From the NCBI GenBank assembly GCA_023458055.1, contig JAEXAW010000101.1:62001-126000 (forward strand): a DNA stretch of 64,000 nucleotides. The letters are read 5' to 3'. Position 1 is the stretch's first letter. Every line of letters begins with the position of its first letter. Positions 8,430 through 18,154 of the stretch are shown here, in pieces. A program made the position numbers and the translations under genes. The notes beneath the pieces were generated by a model that was not told the origin of the DNA, made no database searches, and saw nothing but the letters and a program-made list of their open reading frames with translations. The DNA comes from Pseudomonadota bacterium. Lineage in GTDB: Bacteria > Pseudomonadota > Alphaproteobacteria > Sphingomonadales > Sphingomonadaceae.

Positions 8430-11405
8430 TCAGAACTTCAGGCGGGCACCGACCGCATAGCGACGACCGATCGCGTCATAGGTCGACGGATAGGTGTTGC
8501 CGCTATTAAACGTGGTCGAACCGATGTTCGAACCAACCATTGGCGGATCTTTATCCAGCAGGTTCATGACCGACAACGTCATTTCGAAATTGTCGGTAAC
8601 ATTGAACCGCGTTGTCAGATCGAACCAGTCATACGCCTTGATCTTCTGGAATGCAGGGAACGCCGGTCCATTACTACCGAAGTTCGCTTCATTCGCATCA
8701 TAGGGTTCCTGCTGAGTGCCCGAAATGTGACGCCACAGAAGTGACAGATCGATATCCCCAAAGGACAAGGTCGTCCGCTGGTTGAACGAGAACTTGGGCA
8801 AAATCGAGCCAACCGACGTACAGTTAATGCTGTAATATCCTACGCATTCACGGTTCATACCACCCGCCTCGGCGCGGAATTTCGAATGGAAGGTATAGTT
8901 GCCCGAGAAGTTCAGCGCGAGAGTGAGCTCATCGGTCAGGTCCGTCTTCCAGTTCGCAGCAATATCAAGACCATCAGTCGCCAAACGGCCACTGTTGGTG
9001 AGCGGCTGTGGAACGCCCGGCGTGGTACTGGCATCGCCATCAAGGCCACCCGTTGCGGGGTCACGCTGGATCGACGTACAAGCTACCGAGGTCGCACTCG
9101 ATGCCGACATATTGCCGAAGCATTTGGCAAGAATGTCGCCGACGGTCGGGGTCGACAAGGCATTGTTGATCTTGATGTTATAGTAATCCACCGACAACGA
9201 CAGGTTCGAAACGAAGTCCGGCTGGAACACCGCACCCAACGTCCAAGTGTCTGCCTTTTCAGGCTTGTTGTTGGTCGAGTAGCTGAACGATGCGTTAATC
9301 TGACCCGCCGAAGGCGAATCGATAGCAGTAATGTAGCCTGCACCGGTGACCGGAGCACCTTGCGCCGCGCAAATCTGGCCAAGCACAGAAGTTGCGAGAA
9401 TGGTACTTCCCGGGTTTTGGCAAGGATCGTTCTTAAGATTCACGAGACCGACTGCATTGGGTGTGAAGAGTTCACCGATGTTCGGCGCACGAACCGCGCG
9501 CTGGTAGTTGCCGCGAATTTTAAGGCTTTCGACCGGTGACCAGGTTGCACCAAGCTTCCACGTCCACGTATCAAAGCCCGGCTTGCCTGGCGCGTCAATC
9601 TTATAGTCCGAATAACGGATACCAGCTTCAAGCGTCAGGCTGTTGAACAAAGGACGGTCCGCGATGATCGGCGCAATGATTTCAGCAAAGGCTTCCCGAA
9701 CACTGTAGCCGCCTTCGACCGGCACAGTCGCGCCGCCAGCACCGCCAAGGGCACCCGGATCCTGGGCCAACTGGTCAGCGAATACGCCTGCGGTGTATTT
9801 GCGATATTCGGTACCGGCCGCGAACGAAACCGGCTCAGCGGTTTCGGAAACGCGCATCAAATCACCCGAAAGGATACCGCGTACCTGCAACAATGAAGCG
9901 GTATTGCCCGAAGTTGCCGGAACCAGAAGGAACTTAACCATTTCCGGCGTTATCGAACCAGCCGGTCCGAACAGGTTGATCGGAACGCATCCGTTCGACG
10001 TGTCGGCACAAGTTGTGGTGTTGGTGGCGCGAAGGCCCTGCTGCAAACGCGGCATCGACGCATAATTCAGAATGGTCTGGGTATTTTCGCTTTCGCCATA
10101 ATTGCCCGAAACTTCATAATGAATGTTGTCGGTAATGGCCCCACGGACACCCGCCATAATATCAAAAATTTGCGTCTTATAGCTGCTTACGCGGCCACCA
10201 GCTTCTGCCAAACGACGCCCTACGTTCGTTGCAACCTCTCGATAGTTCGGATCGTTGGGGTCTGTCGCCGCAGCGGCCGCAGCACATTGTGCAGCGGTCA
10301 ACGTTTGCACGCCCGCCACATTCGGATTGAAGTCGTTGTTGGCGCAGAACATGTTCCGTGCGCCCGCCGTCATATAGGGGTTACTCAGCGGAATGAACAT
10401 GGGCGAGCCAAACGAGCCCGACGGCGCAATGATCGTATTTACGGTATTCTGCGAGAACAAGCCGCGCGCGAAAACTTCAACCGAATCGCTTACTTCGTAA
10501 CGTGCCGCCGAATAAACATTGTAGCGTTTGAACGGCGTCTGGAAGATATTGTAGGGATTGAAGTTAAACAGCGCGTATTGCGGTACCAGATTGCCCGTGA
10601 CGGGATCGATTTGCCGATTACCCACGCCACTGATCGAAAAACGCGAAGGAGTCGCGGTTCCTGAAGCGCCCGAACCCGAGCCATCAAACGAATCGACAGT
10701 CAGATCAGACAGCGGGCGATCACCACCAAAGAAAACCGGATCAGCCTGCTGATATCCGATACTCAGCGTAGCATTACCGCGATCTCCGTCAAAATTGCCG
10801 CCAACCACAAGGTCAGCGCGGAAGATCTTGCCATCACCGCGATCGGTAATCTGATAGCCGCCCGAAAGATCCATCCCCGAAAAATCACGCTTGGTGACGA
10901 AGTTGACAACACCCGAAACAGCGTCAGCACCATAAGTCGTGCTCGCCCCACCGGTCAGAACATCGACACGATCAACCAGCGCGAGCGGAATATTGTTAAG
11001 GTCGACATTGCCGTTAAGGTTCGCCGGAACGATACGATGACCGTCGAGCACAACGATGTTGCGGTTCGGGCCGAGGCCACGAAGGTCGACGAACGACGCG
11101 CCACCATTACCGTTGTTCACAGACGAACCCACGTTCGCCGCAACGCCCGGGACATCACGAAGAATTTCTTCAGCAACATTCGTCTGACGAAGTTGAATTT
11201 CATCAGATGTCGTCACGTTGACAGGCGACGAGCTTTGCAGGTTCGGGTTACGAATAAGTGTGCCCGTCACGATGATGGCGTCATCAGCGGTTTCAGCCGC
11301 AGGCGCATCCTGCGCAGCGTCCTGCGCGAACGCCGGCGCTGATACCAGCGCTACGCTGAGCGCGAACGACGCTGCGCCAGCTTTAAAAAGTTGAGATTTT
11401 TTCAC
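8430..11405 (-). CDS. TonB-dependent outer-membrane receptor
   Basis: 991-residue receptor with signal peptide ending SAPAFAQ, an acidic linker, the plug (VTGTLIRN, DLRGLGPNRNIVVLDGHRI, STTYGADAVSGVVNFVTK) and a barrel ending in ARLKF with terminal Phe. Start taken as GTG at 11405 after AAAGGA at 11413-11418. It resembles the 3774-6971 receptor in architecture and in its leader, so the two modules probably arose by duplication or share translational control. Upstream 11454-11705 is an AT-rich non-coding stretch where the promoter must lie. Substrate unknown. Confidence 0.95.
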   Translation of the reverse strand: MKKSQLFKAGAASFALSVALVSAPAFAQDAAQDAPAAETADDAIIVTGTLIRNPNLQSSSPVNVTTSDEIQLRQTNVAEEILRDVPGVAANVGSSVNNGNGGASFVDLRGLGPNRNIVVLDGHRIVPANLNGNVDLNNIPLALVDRVDVLTGGASTTYGADAVSGVVNFVTKRDFSGMDLSGGYQITDRGDGKIFRADLVVGGNFDGDRGNATLSIGYQQADPVFFGGDRPLSDLTVDSFDGSGSGASGTATPSRFSISGVGNRQIDPVTGNLVPQYALFNFNPYNIFQTPFKRYNVYSAARYEVSDSVEVFARGLFSQNTVNTIIAPSGSFGSPMFIPLSNPYMTAGARNMFCANNDFNPNVAGVQTLTAAQCAAAAAATDPNDPNYREVATNVGRRLAEAGGRVSSYKTQIFDIMAGVRGAITDNIHYEVSGNYGESENTQTILNYASMPRLQQGLRATNTTTCADTSNGCVPINLFGPAGSITPEMVKFLLVPATSGNTASLLQVRGILSGDLMRVSETAEPVSFAAGTEYRKYTAGVFADQLAQDPGALGGAGGATVPVEGGYSVREAFAEIIAPIIADRPLFNSLTLEAGIRYSDYKIDAPGKPGFDTWTWKLGATWSPVESLKIRGNYQRAVRAPNIGELFTPNAVGLVNLKNDPCQNPGSTILATSVLGQICAAQGAPVTGAGYITAIDSPSAGQINASFSYSTNNKPEKADTWTLGAVFQPDFVSNLSLSVDYYNIKINNALSTPTVGDILAKCFGNMSASSATSVACTSIQRDPATGGLDGDASTTPGVPQPLTNSGRLATDGLDIAANWKTDLTDELTLALNFSGNYTFHSKFRAEAGGMNRECVGYYSINCTSVGSILPKFSFNQRTTLSFGDIDLSLLWRHISGTQQEPYDANEANFGSNGPAFPAFQKIKAYDWFDLTTRFNVTDNFEMTLSVMNLLDKDPPMVGSNIGSTTFNSGNTYPSTYDAIGRRYAVGARLKF

Positions 11406-11412
11406 GATCCAG

Positions 11413-11418
11413 TCCTTT
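11413..11418 (-). promoter_or_regulatory. Ribosome binding site fixing a GTG start
   Basis: AAAGGA seven bases before GTG AAA AAA. It is the counterpart of the site at 6979-6984, and the in-frame upstream codons spell the same KDWIVKK. Confidence 0.7.
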
Positions 11419-11705
11419 GACTCTGGTTGAGTTCGAATCATGCATGACCCCACATTTTTATGTGTTGGGTCTCTGCCGATTGGAGCGGCATGACGGCCCG
11501 TTCATCCAGAGTAAAGGGAAACTGCTGCGCCCCGGACGCATTTTCAACAGCCTGTGATGATTTTGCAACAGCTGTTTTGCGCAGAAATCAGCCATTTTTG
11601 TGCAATGCAGCATGAGTTAACGGCGATTTATTGTCAGTATTTGGTTTCATTTGATATTTTATTTCCGAAAAATCAAACAAAGCGCAACTTCATACGATAG
11701 CCAAT

Positions 11706-12620
11706 TTACATCTCGCCCGCGAGCTTGCGGGTGTCGATGCGCGCTGTGTTCCATTTTGCCGCCCAGTGTAAATGCGGGCCAGAGGCACGTCCGGTTGCGC
11801 CAACCAGACCCAGTTGTTGGCCCTGCCGCACCACATCGCCTATTTTGACATCAAGCCTGGAGCAATGCAGGAACGAACTTGAAAGCCCATGACCGTGATC
11901 AACAATGAGCAACCGCCCTTCAAGTGTGAACGGCGTCTCGGCTGCCAGCACGACCACCCCGTCAGCCGGTGCGACGAAGGGCGTGCCAGTTGGCACCGCT
12001 ATATCGGTCCCGCTGTGATAGCTTCCCGGTTTCCCTTGGTAGACCCGCTGCGATCCGAAATAGCCGGATAGTCGGCCCTTTACCGGCCAGATAAAAGTTT
12101 GACGCCAACCTTCGCTTGCGCTGCTGGTACGCCGGGCAGCGTTGATCTGGGCAAGCTCTCCGGCCCGGCGACGTTCGAACTCGGCCGTAGTCGCGGCCCC
12201 GCCCGTATAACGCGTGTTGACATGCTCGATCCGCCAGGCCCCTGGCGCAACCGTCAAAGTGCGCGTGAGGTCGCGACCGTCGCTGAGCGAGGCTGTGAGG
12301 GTTGCGCGATCCGGCGCATCGCGATCAAAACCAATGAGGAAATAGCCGTCCGGCGTTAGCGGCAAAAGCTCGCTGTTGAATCGCACCGCCGTCGCGCCCG
12401 ACGGTGCCCGTCCGACAACAGCCCCGCCCTGCACAACCGCGCCGTTGAGTGTGAAGTCGGTCCGTACCGACCCGGACAAGGCAAGCGGCGGCGAACCTTT
12501 GGTTACGGCTATGGGGTCAGATGATGTAGTGGTGACCGGGTCATCCTTGCCTGGCACACAAGCGAACAACGCACCGCCAAGGCTTAAGACAACAGCGACG
12601 GTAGACAGGCGCGGTATCAT
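11706..12620 (-). CDS. M23-family metallopeptidase lipoprotein
   Basis: 304 residues. A lipoprotein signal ends in the lipobox LFAC near residue 21, so the protein is anchored in the periplasm. The C-terminal third is a LytM/M23 domain with the zinc ligands in place: HSGTDIAV (HxxxD), SSFLHC and HLHW (HxH). Family role: cutting peptide cross-links in peptidoglycan, or activating amidases when inactive; here the ligands appear complete. The middle section is probably a beta-rich N-terminal domain. It is the first of several minus-strand genes but is separated from the receptor downstream by 300 bp. Confidence 0.92.
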   Translation of the reverse strand: MIPRLSTVAVVLSLGGALFACVPGKDDPVTTTSSDPIAVTKGSPPLALSGSVRTDFTLNGAVVQGGAVVGRAPSGATAVRFNSELLPLTPDGYFLIGFDRDAPDRATLTASLSDGRDLTRTLTVAPGAWRIEHVNTRYTGGAATTAEFERRRAGELAQINAARRTSSASEGWRQTFIWPVKGRLSGYFGSQRVYQGKPGSYHSGTDIAVPTGTPFVAPADGVVVLAAETPFTLEGRLLIVDHGHGLSSSFLHCSRLDVKIGDVVRQGQQLGLVGATGRASGPHLHWAAKWNTARIDTRKLAGEM

Positions 12621-12637
12621 GAATAGAAACGTCAGGT

Positions 12638-12844
12638 TTATTTGGCCGCGCCCAGTTCAGCCTTCACCGACAGCTCGGCCGTGGAGTAGGCTTCCTGCCG
12701 CGCGACCGACCAATAGCGCAAATCTTCCAGCGGGATTGGGTCACCTGTTACCGCGCACAGCACATGGTCGCCTCCGCTCAGCATGCGGTAGGTGCCGGGA
12801 AGATATTGAAGCTTGGCGAGGCGGTTGCGGTTGGACATGAGCAT
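12638..12844 (-). CDS. DUF2093 domain protein
   Basis: Small 68-residue protein, start at 12844 chosen because AAGGAA stands 6 nt upstream. It shows the conserved DUF2093 pattern (KLQYLPGTYRMLSGGDHVLCAVTG split over residues 10-35, then ISLEDLRYWS-like PIPLEDLRYW). This family is confined largely to Alphaproteobacteria and has no known function. Cytoplasmic, probably a compact zinc-free beta domain. It precedes the M23 lipoprotein gene by 17 bp on the same strand. Confidence 0.85.
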   Translation of the reverse strand: MLMSNRNRLAKLQYLPGTYRMLSGGDHVLCAVTGDPIPLEDLRYWSVARQEAYSTAELSVKAELGAAK

Positions 12845-12900
12845 GGGGTATTCCTTTGGTCTTTCGTGCATCCTATCCCGAAGCGAGGACGCGATGCAAA

Positions 12901-13851
12901 TCAATCGGGGTCGTGGTGCTCGAGCGTTTCCGACGGAACATAACCAAGCTTGTCACGATGTCCTTCGGGATCCGGATGGATGAGAATCTCGGTCCCGGGA
13001 AATTCCTTCATCAGCTTTTCCTCAACCTCGTCCATCACATCATGCGCTGCGGCGACCGTCATATCGGGGTCGACCCAGACGTGGAACTGAACAAAGTCGT
13101 GGGCACCGCTGGTGCGGGTGCGCAGGTCATGGATGCCTTTGAGTTCAGGATGGGTCATCGCGACCTCGACAAAACGCAGCCGCTTTTCGTCGGGCCATTC
13201 CTTGTCCATCAGTTCATCAAACGCATGGCTCGCGGCGCTCCAGGCACCCCACAACAGCCATAGCGCAATGAGCAAGCCAAACAGAGGATCGGCGCCCCGA
13301 AGCCCGAAATACTGATCGAGCACCAATGCCGCGATAACGGCCGCGTTCAACGCCAGATCGGAGGTATAATGGAGGTTGTCCGCCTTGATGGCGACCGATC
13401 TGGTGCGCGCGATGACATGGCGTTGATAGGCAATCAGCGCGAGGGTTGCGACGATGGCGACGAGCGAAATGCCGATCCCATATTCGGCATTGGCGGTGAC
13501 CGAACCCGTCCGCATGCGATGAATTGCGCTATAGCCGATGCCGATTGCAGAAAGGGTGATGACGACGACCTGAAACATCGCACCGAGCGCCTCCGCCTTG
13601 CCGTGACCGAAGCGATGATTATCATCCGCCGGTTGCGCGGCAATCCGCACCCCGGCGAGCGTCACCAGCGCGGCAAGGAGGTCAAGGCCGGTATCGGCAA
13701 GGCTGCCTAACATGGCCATGGATCCGGTTTGCCAGACGCCCCACAGCTTTAGCCCCAACAGGGACACCGCCATCGCGACACTGGCGAGCGCCGCGCGCGT
13801 GGTCATGCTGCTGCGCGCCTGATGATGATGGTGTTGATGGGCTTGGCTCAT
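12901..13851 (-). CDS. Cation diffusion facilitator (FieF/CzcD-type) efflux transporter
   Basis: 316 residues with a histidine-rich N-terminus (HQHHHHQ), about six membrane helices and a cytoplasmic C-terminal domain. Metal-site features of the CDF family are visible: SLADTGLDL in helix 2 and HYTSDLALN in helix 5, with the conserved Asp residues. The family exports Zn2+, Fe2+ or Cd2+ by proton antiport; which metal is used cannot be told here. Conserved VxVDPxM (VHVWVDPDM) occurs in the C-terminal domain. It lies 11 bp from pdxH on the same strand. Confidence 0.92.
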   Translation of the reverse strand: MSQAHQHHHHQARSSMTTRAALASVAMAVSLLGLKLWGVWQTGSMAMLGSLADTGLDLLAALVTLAGVRIAAQPADDNHRFGHGKAEALGAMFQVVVITLSAIGIGYSAIHRMRTGSVTANAEYGIGISLVAIVATLALIAYQRHVIARTRSVAIKADNLHYTSDLALNAAVIAALVLDQYFGLRGADPLFGLLIALWLLWGAWSAASHAFDELMDKEWPDEKRLRFVEVAMTHPELKGIHDLRTRTSGAHDFVQFHVWVDPDMTVAAAHDVMDEVEEKLMKEFPGTEILIHPDPEGHRDKLGYVPSETLEHHDPD

Positions 13852-13862
13852 CTTATGATCAC

Positions 13863-14444
13863 TTACGGATAAAGAATTTCGGTGGTCCAGCCGCCCTTGC
13901 CGTCCGCCGTATAAATTGTGCGTTCGTGCAAGCGATTGCGGCGGTCGATCCAGAATTCAAAGCGTTGCGGTACGATGCGATAGCCGCCCCAGTGCGGCGG
14001 ACGTGGCACATTGCCCAAACCATATTTGGCCGCATATTTGGCGATGCGCGCAAGAAATTCCGCCCGGGAGTTCATGGGACGCGATTGGTCCGATGCCCAG
14101 GCTCCGATCTGCGAATCCTTGGGCCTCGTCGCAAAGTAGGCGTCTGATGTCGCATCATCGACCCATTCGACCGGGCCTTCGATCCGCACCTGACGCCGCA
14201 GGGATTTCCAGTGAAACAGTAAAGCGGCGCGCGGATTGGCGGCAAGCGCCTCACCCTTGCGGCTTTCGCGGTTACTGTAAAATACAAAGCCTTCCGGTCC
14301 GAATTCTTTGAGGAGCACCATGCGCGCGGAGGGCTGACCGTCGGCATCCACCGTCGCGACGGTCATCGCATTGGCATCATGCGGTTCGCCGGCTTCGGCC
14401 TCGGCAAGCCAACTCGCAAAAAGGGCTATCGGATCTTCGCTCAT
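13863..14444 (-). CDS. pdxH: Pyridoxamine 5'-phosphate oxidase
   Basis: 193 residues from the ATG at 14444 (AAGGG upstream); the reading frame stays open to 15281, but that part is antisense to dnaJ-type sequence and is not protein-like. FMN enzyme that oxidises pyridoxine/pyridoxamine 5'-phosphate to pyridoxal phosphate. Recognisable blocks: SARMVLLKEF, FYSNRESRKG, HWKSLRRQVRIEG and the C-terminal signature FEFWIDRRNRLHER. Divergent from the DnaJ-type gene, with 177 bp between the two starts. Confidence 0.96.
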   Translation of the reverse strand: MSEDPIALFASWLAEAEAGEPHDANAMTVATVDADGQPSARMVLLKEFGPEGFVFYSNRESRKGEALAANPRAALLFHWKSLRRQVRIEGPVEWVDDATSDAYFATRPKDSQIGAWASDQSRPMNSRAEFLARIAKYAAKYGLGNVPRPPHWGGYRIVPQRFEFWIDRRNRLHERTIYTADGKGGWTTEILYP

Positions 14445-14621
14445 GCACCAGCCCTTAGCGGCAGAGCGTTTCGGGATAAAGGGCGGATAGGGTCTCGCTT
14501 TATGTTGCATGCCAATCGGAACCCGAGCACCCGTCTTGCCCCAACAACACACTTGACCTTGGCGCGGTGCGCTTCCACATGGCAATGGAACAGTTATTCC
14601 GCGAGGGGCGTTGGGCGCAGC

Positions 14622-15587
14622 ATGGCCGATCCGTATCAAACATTGGGCGTAGCAAAATCGGCCACCAAGGCCGAAATCAAGAAAGCCTATCGCAAGCTCG
14701 CCAAAGAGCTGCACCCGGACAAGAACAAGGATAATCCCAAGGCGGCCGACCGTTTTTCGGATGTCACCAAGGCCTATGATCTCCTCTCCGACGATACCAA
14801 GCGGGGGCAATTTGATCGCGGGGAAATCGACGCAGACGGCAATCCAGCTTTTGCTGGCTTCGGTGGATTCGGCGGCGGTGGCCGCAGCGGAGGCAATCCG
14901 TTTGGCGATGCCTATTCGACCGGTGCGGGCGGCCCCCAAGGGGGCTTTTCCGGGTTCGGCAATGATGGCGCCGATTTTGGCGACATCTTCGAAGGTCTGT
15001 TTGGCGGACGCGGTGGCGGCGATCCGTTCGGCGGCGCGCGCCAGCAGCGGCGCAGCGCACCCCCGCCACGCGGTGCGAATATCAGCTATCGCCTGCCCGT
15101 GCATTTCATCGATGCGGCAACGCTTGCGCCGCAGCGGATCACGCTGGCGGATGGCAAGACGATTGATCTCAAACTCCCCAAAGGGGTCGAAGACGGGACC
15201 CAGATGAAATTGCGCGGCAAGGGGCAGGAAGGCCCCGGCGGCGCAGGCGATGCGCTGGTAACCATCAATGTCAAACCGCACCCTTTCTTCAAGCGCGACG
15301 GAAATGATGTCATCTTGCAGTTGCCGATCACGCTCAAGGAAGCGGTCGAAGGTGGCAAGGTCAAGGTGCCGACCGTCGATGGCCCGGTGATGCTTACCGT
15401 TCCGGCTGGCACCAGTTCAGGCAAGACTTTGCGCCTCAAGGGCAAGGGTTTCACCAAGAAGGATGGCAGCCGCGGCGACCAGCGCGTGACCTTGGAGATT
15501 AGCCTCCCCGCCAATGATGCTGCACTCAACGACTTTGTCAGCAACTGGAACGATGATCGCAACGTGCGTTCCGATCTGGGTGTCTGA
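14622..15587 (+). CDS. DnaJ/CbpA-type co-chaperone without zinc finger
   Basis: 321 residues. J domain at 3-68 with the HPD motif (ELHPDKN) that stimulates DnaK ATPase, then a long Gly/Phe-rich linker (about 80-150), then two DnaJ C-terminal beta domains. The four CxxCxGxG zinc repeats are absent, so it is a type II (CbpA/DjlB-like) co-chaperone. The start at 14622 opens exactly at the J domain. The downstream BrkB gene begins after a 3-bp gap, indicating co-transcription. Confidence 0.93.
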   Translation: MADPYQTLGVAKSATKAEIKKAYRKLAKELHPDKNKDNPKAADRFSDVTKAYDLLSDDTKRGQFDRGEIDADGNPAFAGFGGFGGGGRSGGNPFGDAYSTGAGGPQGGFSGFGNDGADFGDIFEGLFGGRGGGDPFGGARQQRRSAPPPRGANISYRLPVHFIDAATLAPQRITLADGKTIDLKLPKGVEDGTQMKLRGKGQEGPGGAGDALVTINVKPHPFFKRDGNDVILQLPITLKEAVEGGKVKVPTVDGPVMLTVPAGTSSGKTLRLKGKGFTKKDGSRGDQRVTLEISLPANDAALNDFVSNWNDDRNVRSDLGV

Positions 15588-15590
15588 TCG

Positions 15591-16703
15591 ATGGATGGGC
15601 CAGCGCCGAAAACGGATGCCGAGGTCAAGCAAACCGAAGCCGCGCTGAGCCCCGCCAGCGTCGCGCATAGCTCAAAGGATGTTGCTGAAGCCTTTGTTGC
15701 AACCGGTCACTCCCCGCTCTCGCCCGAAGCCCGCCGTTTGCAGGCCGAACAGGAAAGCGCGGAGAGCGCGACACAGGGGCGCTGGCGTGAACGCTGGGAG
15801 CGGGGGCGCGCCAGAGTGGCTCCGGGTACGCGCCCGTTCGAAATCGGCAAGCGCGTCGTCGTGGGGACCTATTTTGATGGTTTCATCCACGCCGGGAACC
15901 TCGCCTATCTCGCGCTCATCGCGCTATTCCCATTCTTCATCACCGCGATGGCCCTGTTCAGCCTTTTCGGTCAGGACGCGCAAGGCACGCACATCCTTGA
16001 AGGTTTTATCGCGCAGTTGCCGTCGGGCGTCGCCGATGCGATTGACGGCCCGGTCCATGAGGTGCTGAAGGCCCGCACCGGACCCCTTCTGTGGATTGGT
16101 GCGGCGGTCGGACTATGGACAGTCGGCAGTCTGATCGAAACGATCCGCGATATCTTGCGCCGCGCCTATGGGACGCAGCTGATGCGCCCCTTTTGGGAAT
16201 ATCGGCTGGGCGCAATCGGCGTCATCATCGGCGCGGTCATATTGTTACTCATCGCCTTCAGCATGCAGGTGCTGATTACCGGGATAGACCAGTTCATCAC
16301 GCTGATTTTGCCAGACCGGTTTGAAACCTATGGCACCATTGCTGTATCGCGCCTCCTCACCGCCCTGGTATTATTTACCTCAACCTATCTCCTGTTCTTC
16401 TCGCTCACCCCGCCACCTTATCGTACCGGCAAATATCCCAAATGGCCGGGTGCCTTGTTCATCACTCTGTGGTCGGTCGGCGTGACGATGGGCCTTCCCT
16501 GGGTGCTCGCGACGCTGTTCAGCTACGACCTCACCTATGGCAGTCTTGCGGGCGTGATGATCGCGCTGTTTTATTTCTATCTGCTGGGGCTCGGTATCGT
16601 GATGGGCGCTGAATTGAATGCCGCTCTCGCTGAATCGCCAGCGGAAACCCATGATTGGGTTGGACAAGATGATAATCGCGCGCGTAAAAGTACTTCCAAC
16701 TAA
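15591..16703 (+). CDS. YihY/BrkB family inner-membrane protein
   Basis: 370 residues: a long hydrophilic N-terminal segment (about 95 residues) followed by six predicted membrane helices with the family blocks SYLALIALFPF-like NLAYLALIALFPFFI and GSLIETIRDILRRAYG. BrkB-family proteins were once called RNase BN, but that activity belongs to another gene; transport or envelope roles have been proposed, none proven. It starts 3 bp after the co-chaperone stop. A short acidic-basic tail ends the protein. Confidence 0.88.
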   Translation: MDGPAPKTDAEVKQTEAALSPASVAHSSKDVAEAFVATGHSPLSPEARRLQAEQESAESATQGRWRERWERGRARVAPGTRPFEIGKRVVVGTYFDGFIHAGNLAYLALIALFPFFITAMALFSLFGQDAQGTHILEGFIAQLPSGVADAIDGPVHEVLKARTGPLLWIGAAVGLWTVGSLIETIRDILRRAYGTQLMRPFWEYRLGAIGVIIGAVILLLIAFSMQVLITGIDQFITLILPDRFETYGTIAVSRLLTALVLFTSTYLLFFSLTPPPYRTGKYPKWPGALFITLWSVGVTMGLPWVLATLFSYDLTYGSLAGVMIALFYFYLLGLGIVMGAELNAALAESPAETHDWVGQDDNRARKSTSN

Positions 16704-16737
16704 TTAACTGTAACCAGACGAAAGAAACGGAGCCTTT

Positions 16738-17565
16738 ATGGGACTGATGCAGGGCAAAAGGGGCCTCATCATGGGTTTGGCGAACGACAAGTCGCTCGCT
16801 TGGGGAATTGCACAGAAGCTTTCCGAGCAAGGCGCGGAGCTCGCTTTTTCGTTCCAGGGTGAAGCGCTCGAAAAGCGCGTGCGTCCGCTCGCTGCCTCCT
16901 TGGGATCGGATTTTCTGATCGAATGTGACGTGTCCGACATGGCCGCGCTCGACACCGCGTTCGAGACGCTCAAGGCCAAATGGCCGACGATAGATTTCGT
17001 CGTCCATGCCATCGGCTTTTCGGACAAGAATGAACTGCGCGGGCGCTATGTCGATACCAGCCTCGACAATTTCCTGATGACCATGAACATCAGCGCCTAC
17101 AGCTTTGTCGCCGTCGCCAAGCGGGCCGCCGCGATGATGCCCGCCTATGATCCCGAAACCGGAACCGGCGGCGGCAGCATGATCACGCTCACCTATTATG
17201 GTGCGGAAAAAGTCATCCCCCATTATAACATCATGGGCGTTGCCAAGGCGGCGCTCGAAACATCGGTCAAATATCTCGCCGCTGACCTTGGTGTGGATGG
17301 CATTCGGGTGAACGCGATCTCGGCCGGCCCGATCAAGACGCTCGCGGCATCGGGTATCGGCGATTTCCGCTATATCCTTAAATGGAACGAATATAACGCG
17401 CCGTTAAAGCGCAACGTCACCATCGAGGATGTCGGCGGCGCTGGCCTTTACCTCCTCTCCGATCTTTCTAGCGGCGTGACCGGCGAAACCCACCATGTCG
17501 ATGCCGGCTATCATGTCGTCGGCATGAAGCGGGAAGATGCGCCGGATATCGGGCTGGAGAGTTAA
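16738..17565 (+). CDS. fabI: Enoyl-[acyl-carrier-protein] reductase (NADH)
   Basis: 275-residue short-chain dehydrogenase-type enzyme that completes each round of fatty acid elongation. N-terminal nucleotide motif GLANDKSLAWGIA; catalytic Tyr153, Tyr163 and Lys170 reproduce the spacing of the E. coli Y146/Y156/K163 set; ISAGPIKTLAASGI follows. GGAG precedes the ATG by a short spacer. The C-terminal extension of about 10 residues is usual. Its stop codon overlaps the stop of the convergent acetyltransferase gene in a TTAA. Confidence 0.97.
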   Translation: MGLMQGKRGLIMGLANDKSLAWGIAQKLSEQGAELAFSFQGEALEKRVRPLAASLGSDFLIECDVSDMAALDTAFETLKAKWPTIDFVVHAIGFSDKNELRGRYVDTSLDNFLMTMNISAYSFVAVAKRAAAMMPAYDPETGTGGGSMITLTYYGAEKVIPHYNIMGVAKAALETSVKYLAADLGVDGIRVNAISAGPIKTLAASGIGDFRYILKWNEYNAPLKRNVTIEDVGGAGLYLLSDLSSGVTGETHHVDAGYHVVGMKREDAPDIGLES

Positions 17566-18089
17566 GGATTGAGATCGTCACCAGCGCCTAACGCCCGCTG
17601 CATATAGACGGTATCAAGCCAGCGGTCGAATTTGCGACCCACGGATTGCATCCGCCCGGCGTGGCGGAAACCGCAGGATTCATGCAAAGCAACCGACGCC
17701 GATTCTCCGCCGCCAATGACCGCAATCATCTGGCGGAATCCGGCTTCTTCCGCAGCGGGTATGAGCGCGGCCAGCAAAGCCTTACCGATGCCGTGCCCGC
17801 GCCGTTCGCTCAAGATATAAATGCTGTTTTCGCATGCATAGCGATAGGCTTCGCGGTCTCGGAACTGTGCCGCATAAGCATAACCGACGACCGCACCATC
17901 CTCGTCGGCGACAAGGAACGGCCAGCCTTGGGCAATGAAGCTTTCAATTTTTGATGCCATGACGTCAATAGATGGCGCTATCGTATCGAAGGTTGCCGTG
18001 CCATGCAGCACATGATGGCCATAGATTGCGGTAATTGCGGCCGCATCAGCCGCGATTGCGTTCCGGATCAGACCTGCAAATTCGCCCAT
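17562..18089 (-). CDS. GNAT N-acetyltransferase, phosphinothricin acetyltransferase-like
   Basis: 175 residues from the ATG at 18089 (start of the conserved [12 protein letters not shown] block). Typical of the PAT/MnaT branch: [14 protein letters not shown] near the N-terminus, acetyl-CoA loop [12 protein letters not shown], and a C-terminal [12 protein letters not shown]. Family members acetylate methionine sulfoximine/sulfone, phosphinothricin or related amino acids. The gene is divergent from aroC with 65 bp between starts. Confidence 0.88.
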   Translation of the reverse strand: MGEFAGLIRNAIAADAAAITAIYGHHVLHGTATFDTIAPSIDVMASKIESFIAQGWPFLVADEDGAVVGYAYAAQFRDREAYRYACENSIYILSERRGHGIGKALLAALIPAAEEAGFRQMIAVIGGGESASVALHESCGFRHAGRMQSVGRKFDRWLDTVYMQRALGAGDDLNP

Positions 18090-18154
18090 GGGCTTGCAAT
18101 ATGCCTCTCCCCGCGCCATCGCAACAATGCATTGCAGCAAAGGGCCGGGCAACA

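Noticed and set aside
14445..15281. N-terminal 279-codon extension of the pdxH frame
   Set aside because: It is antisense to the DnaJ-type gene; the PdxH domain starts at the ATG at 14444 with its own ribosome site.
17562..17565. Shared TTAA stops of fabI and the acetyltransferase
   Set aside because: Convergent genes with overlapping stops are common; no functional meaning assumed.
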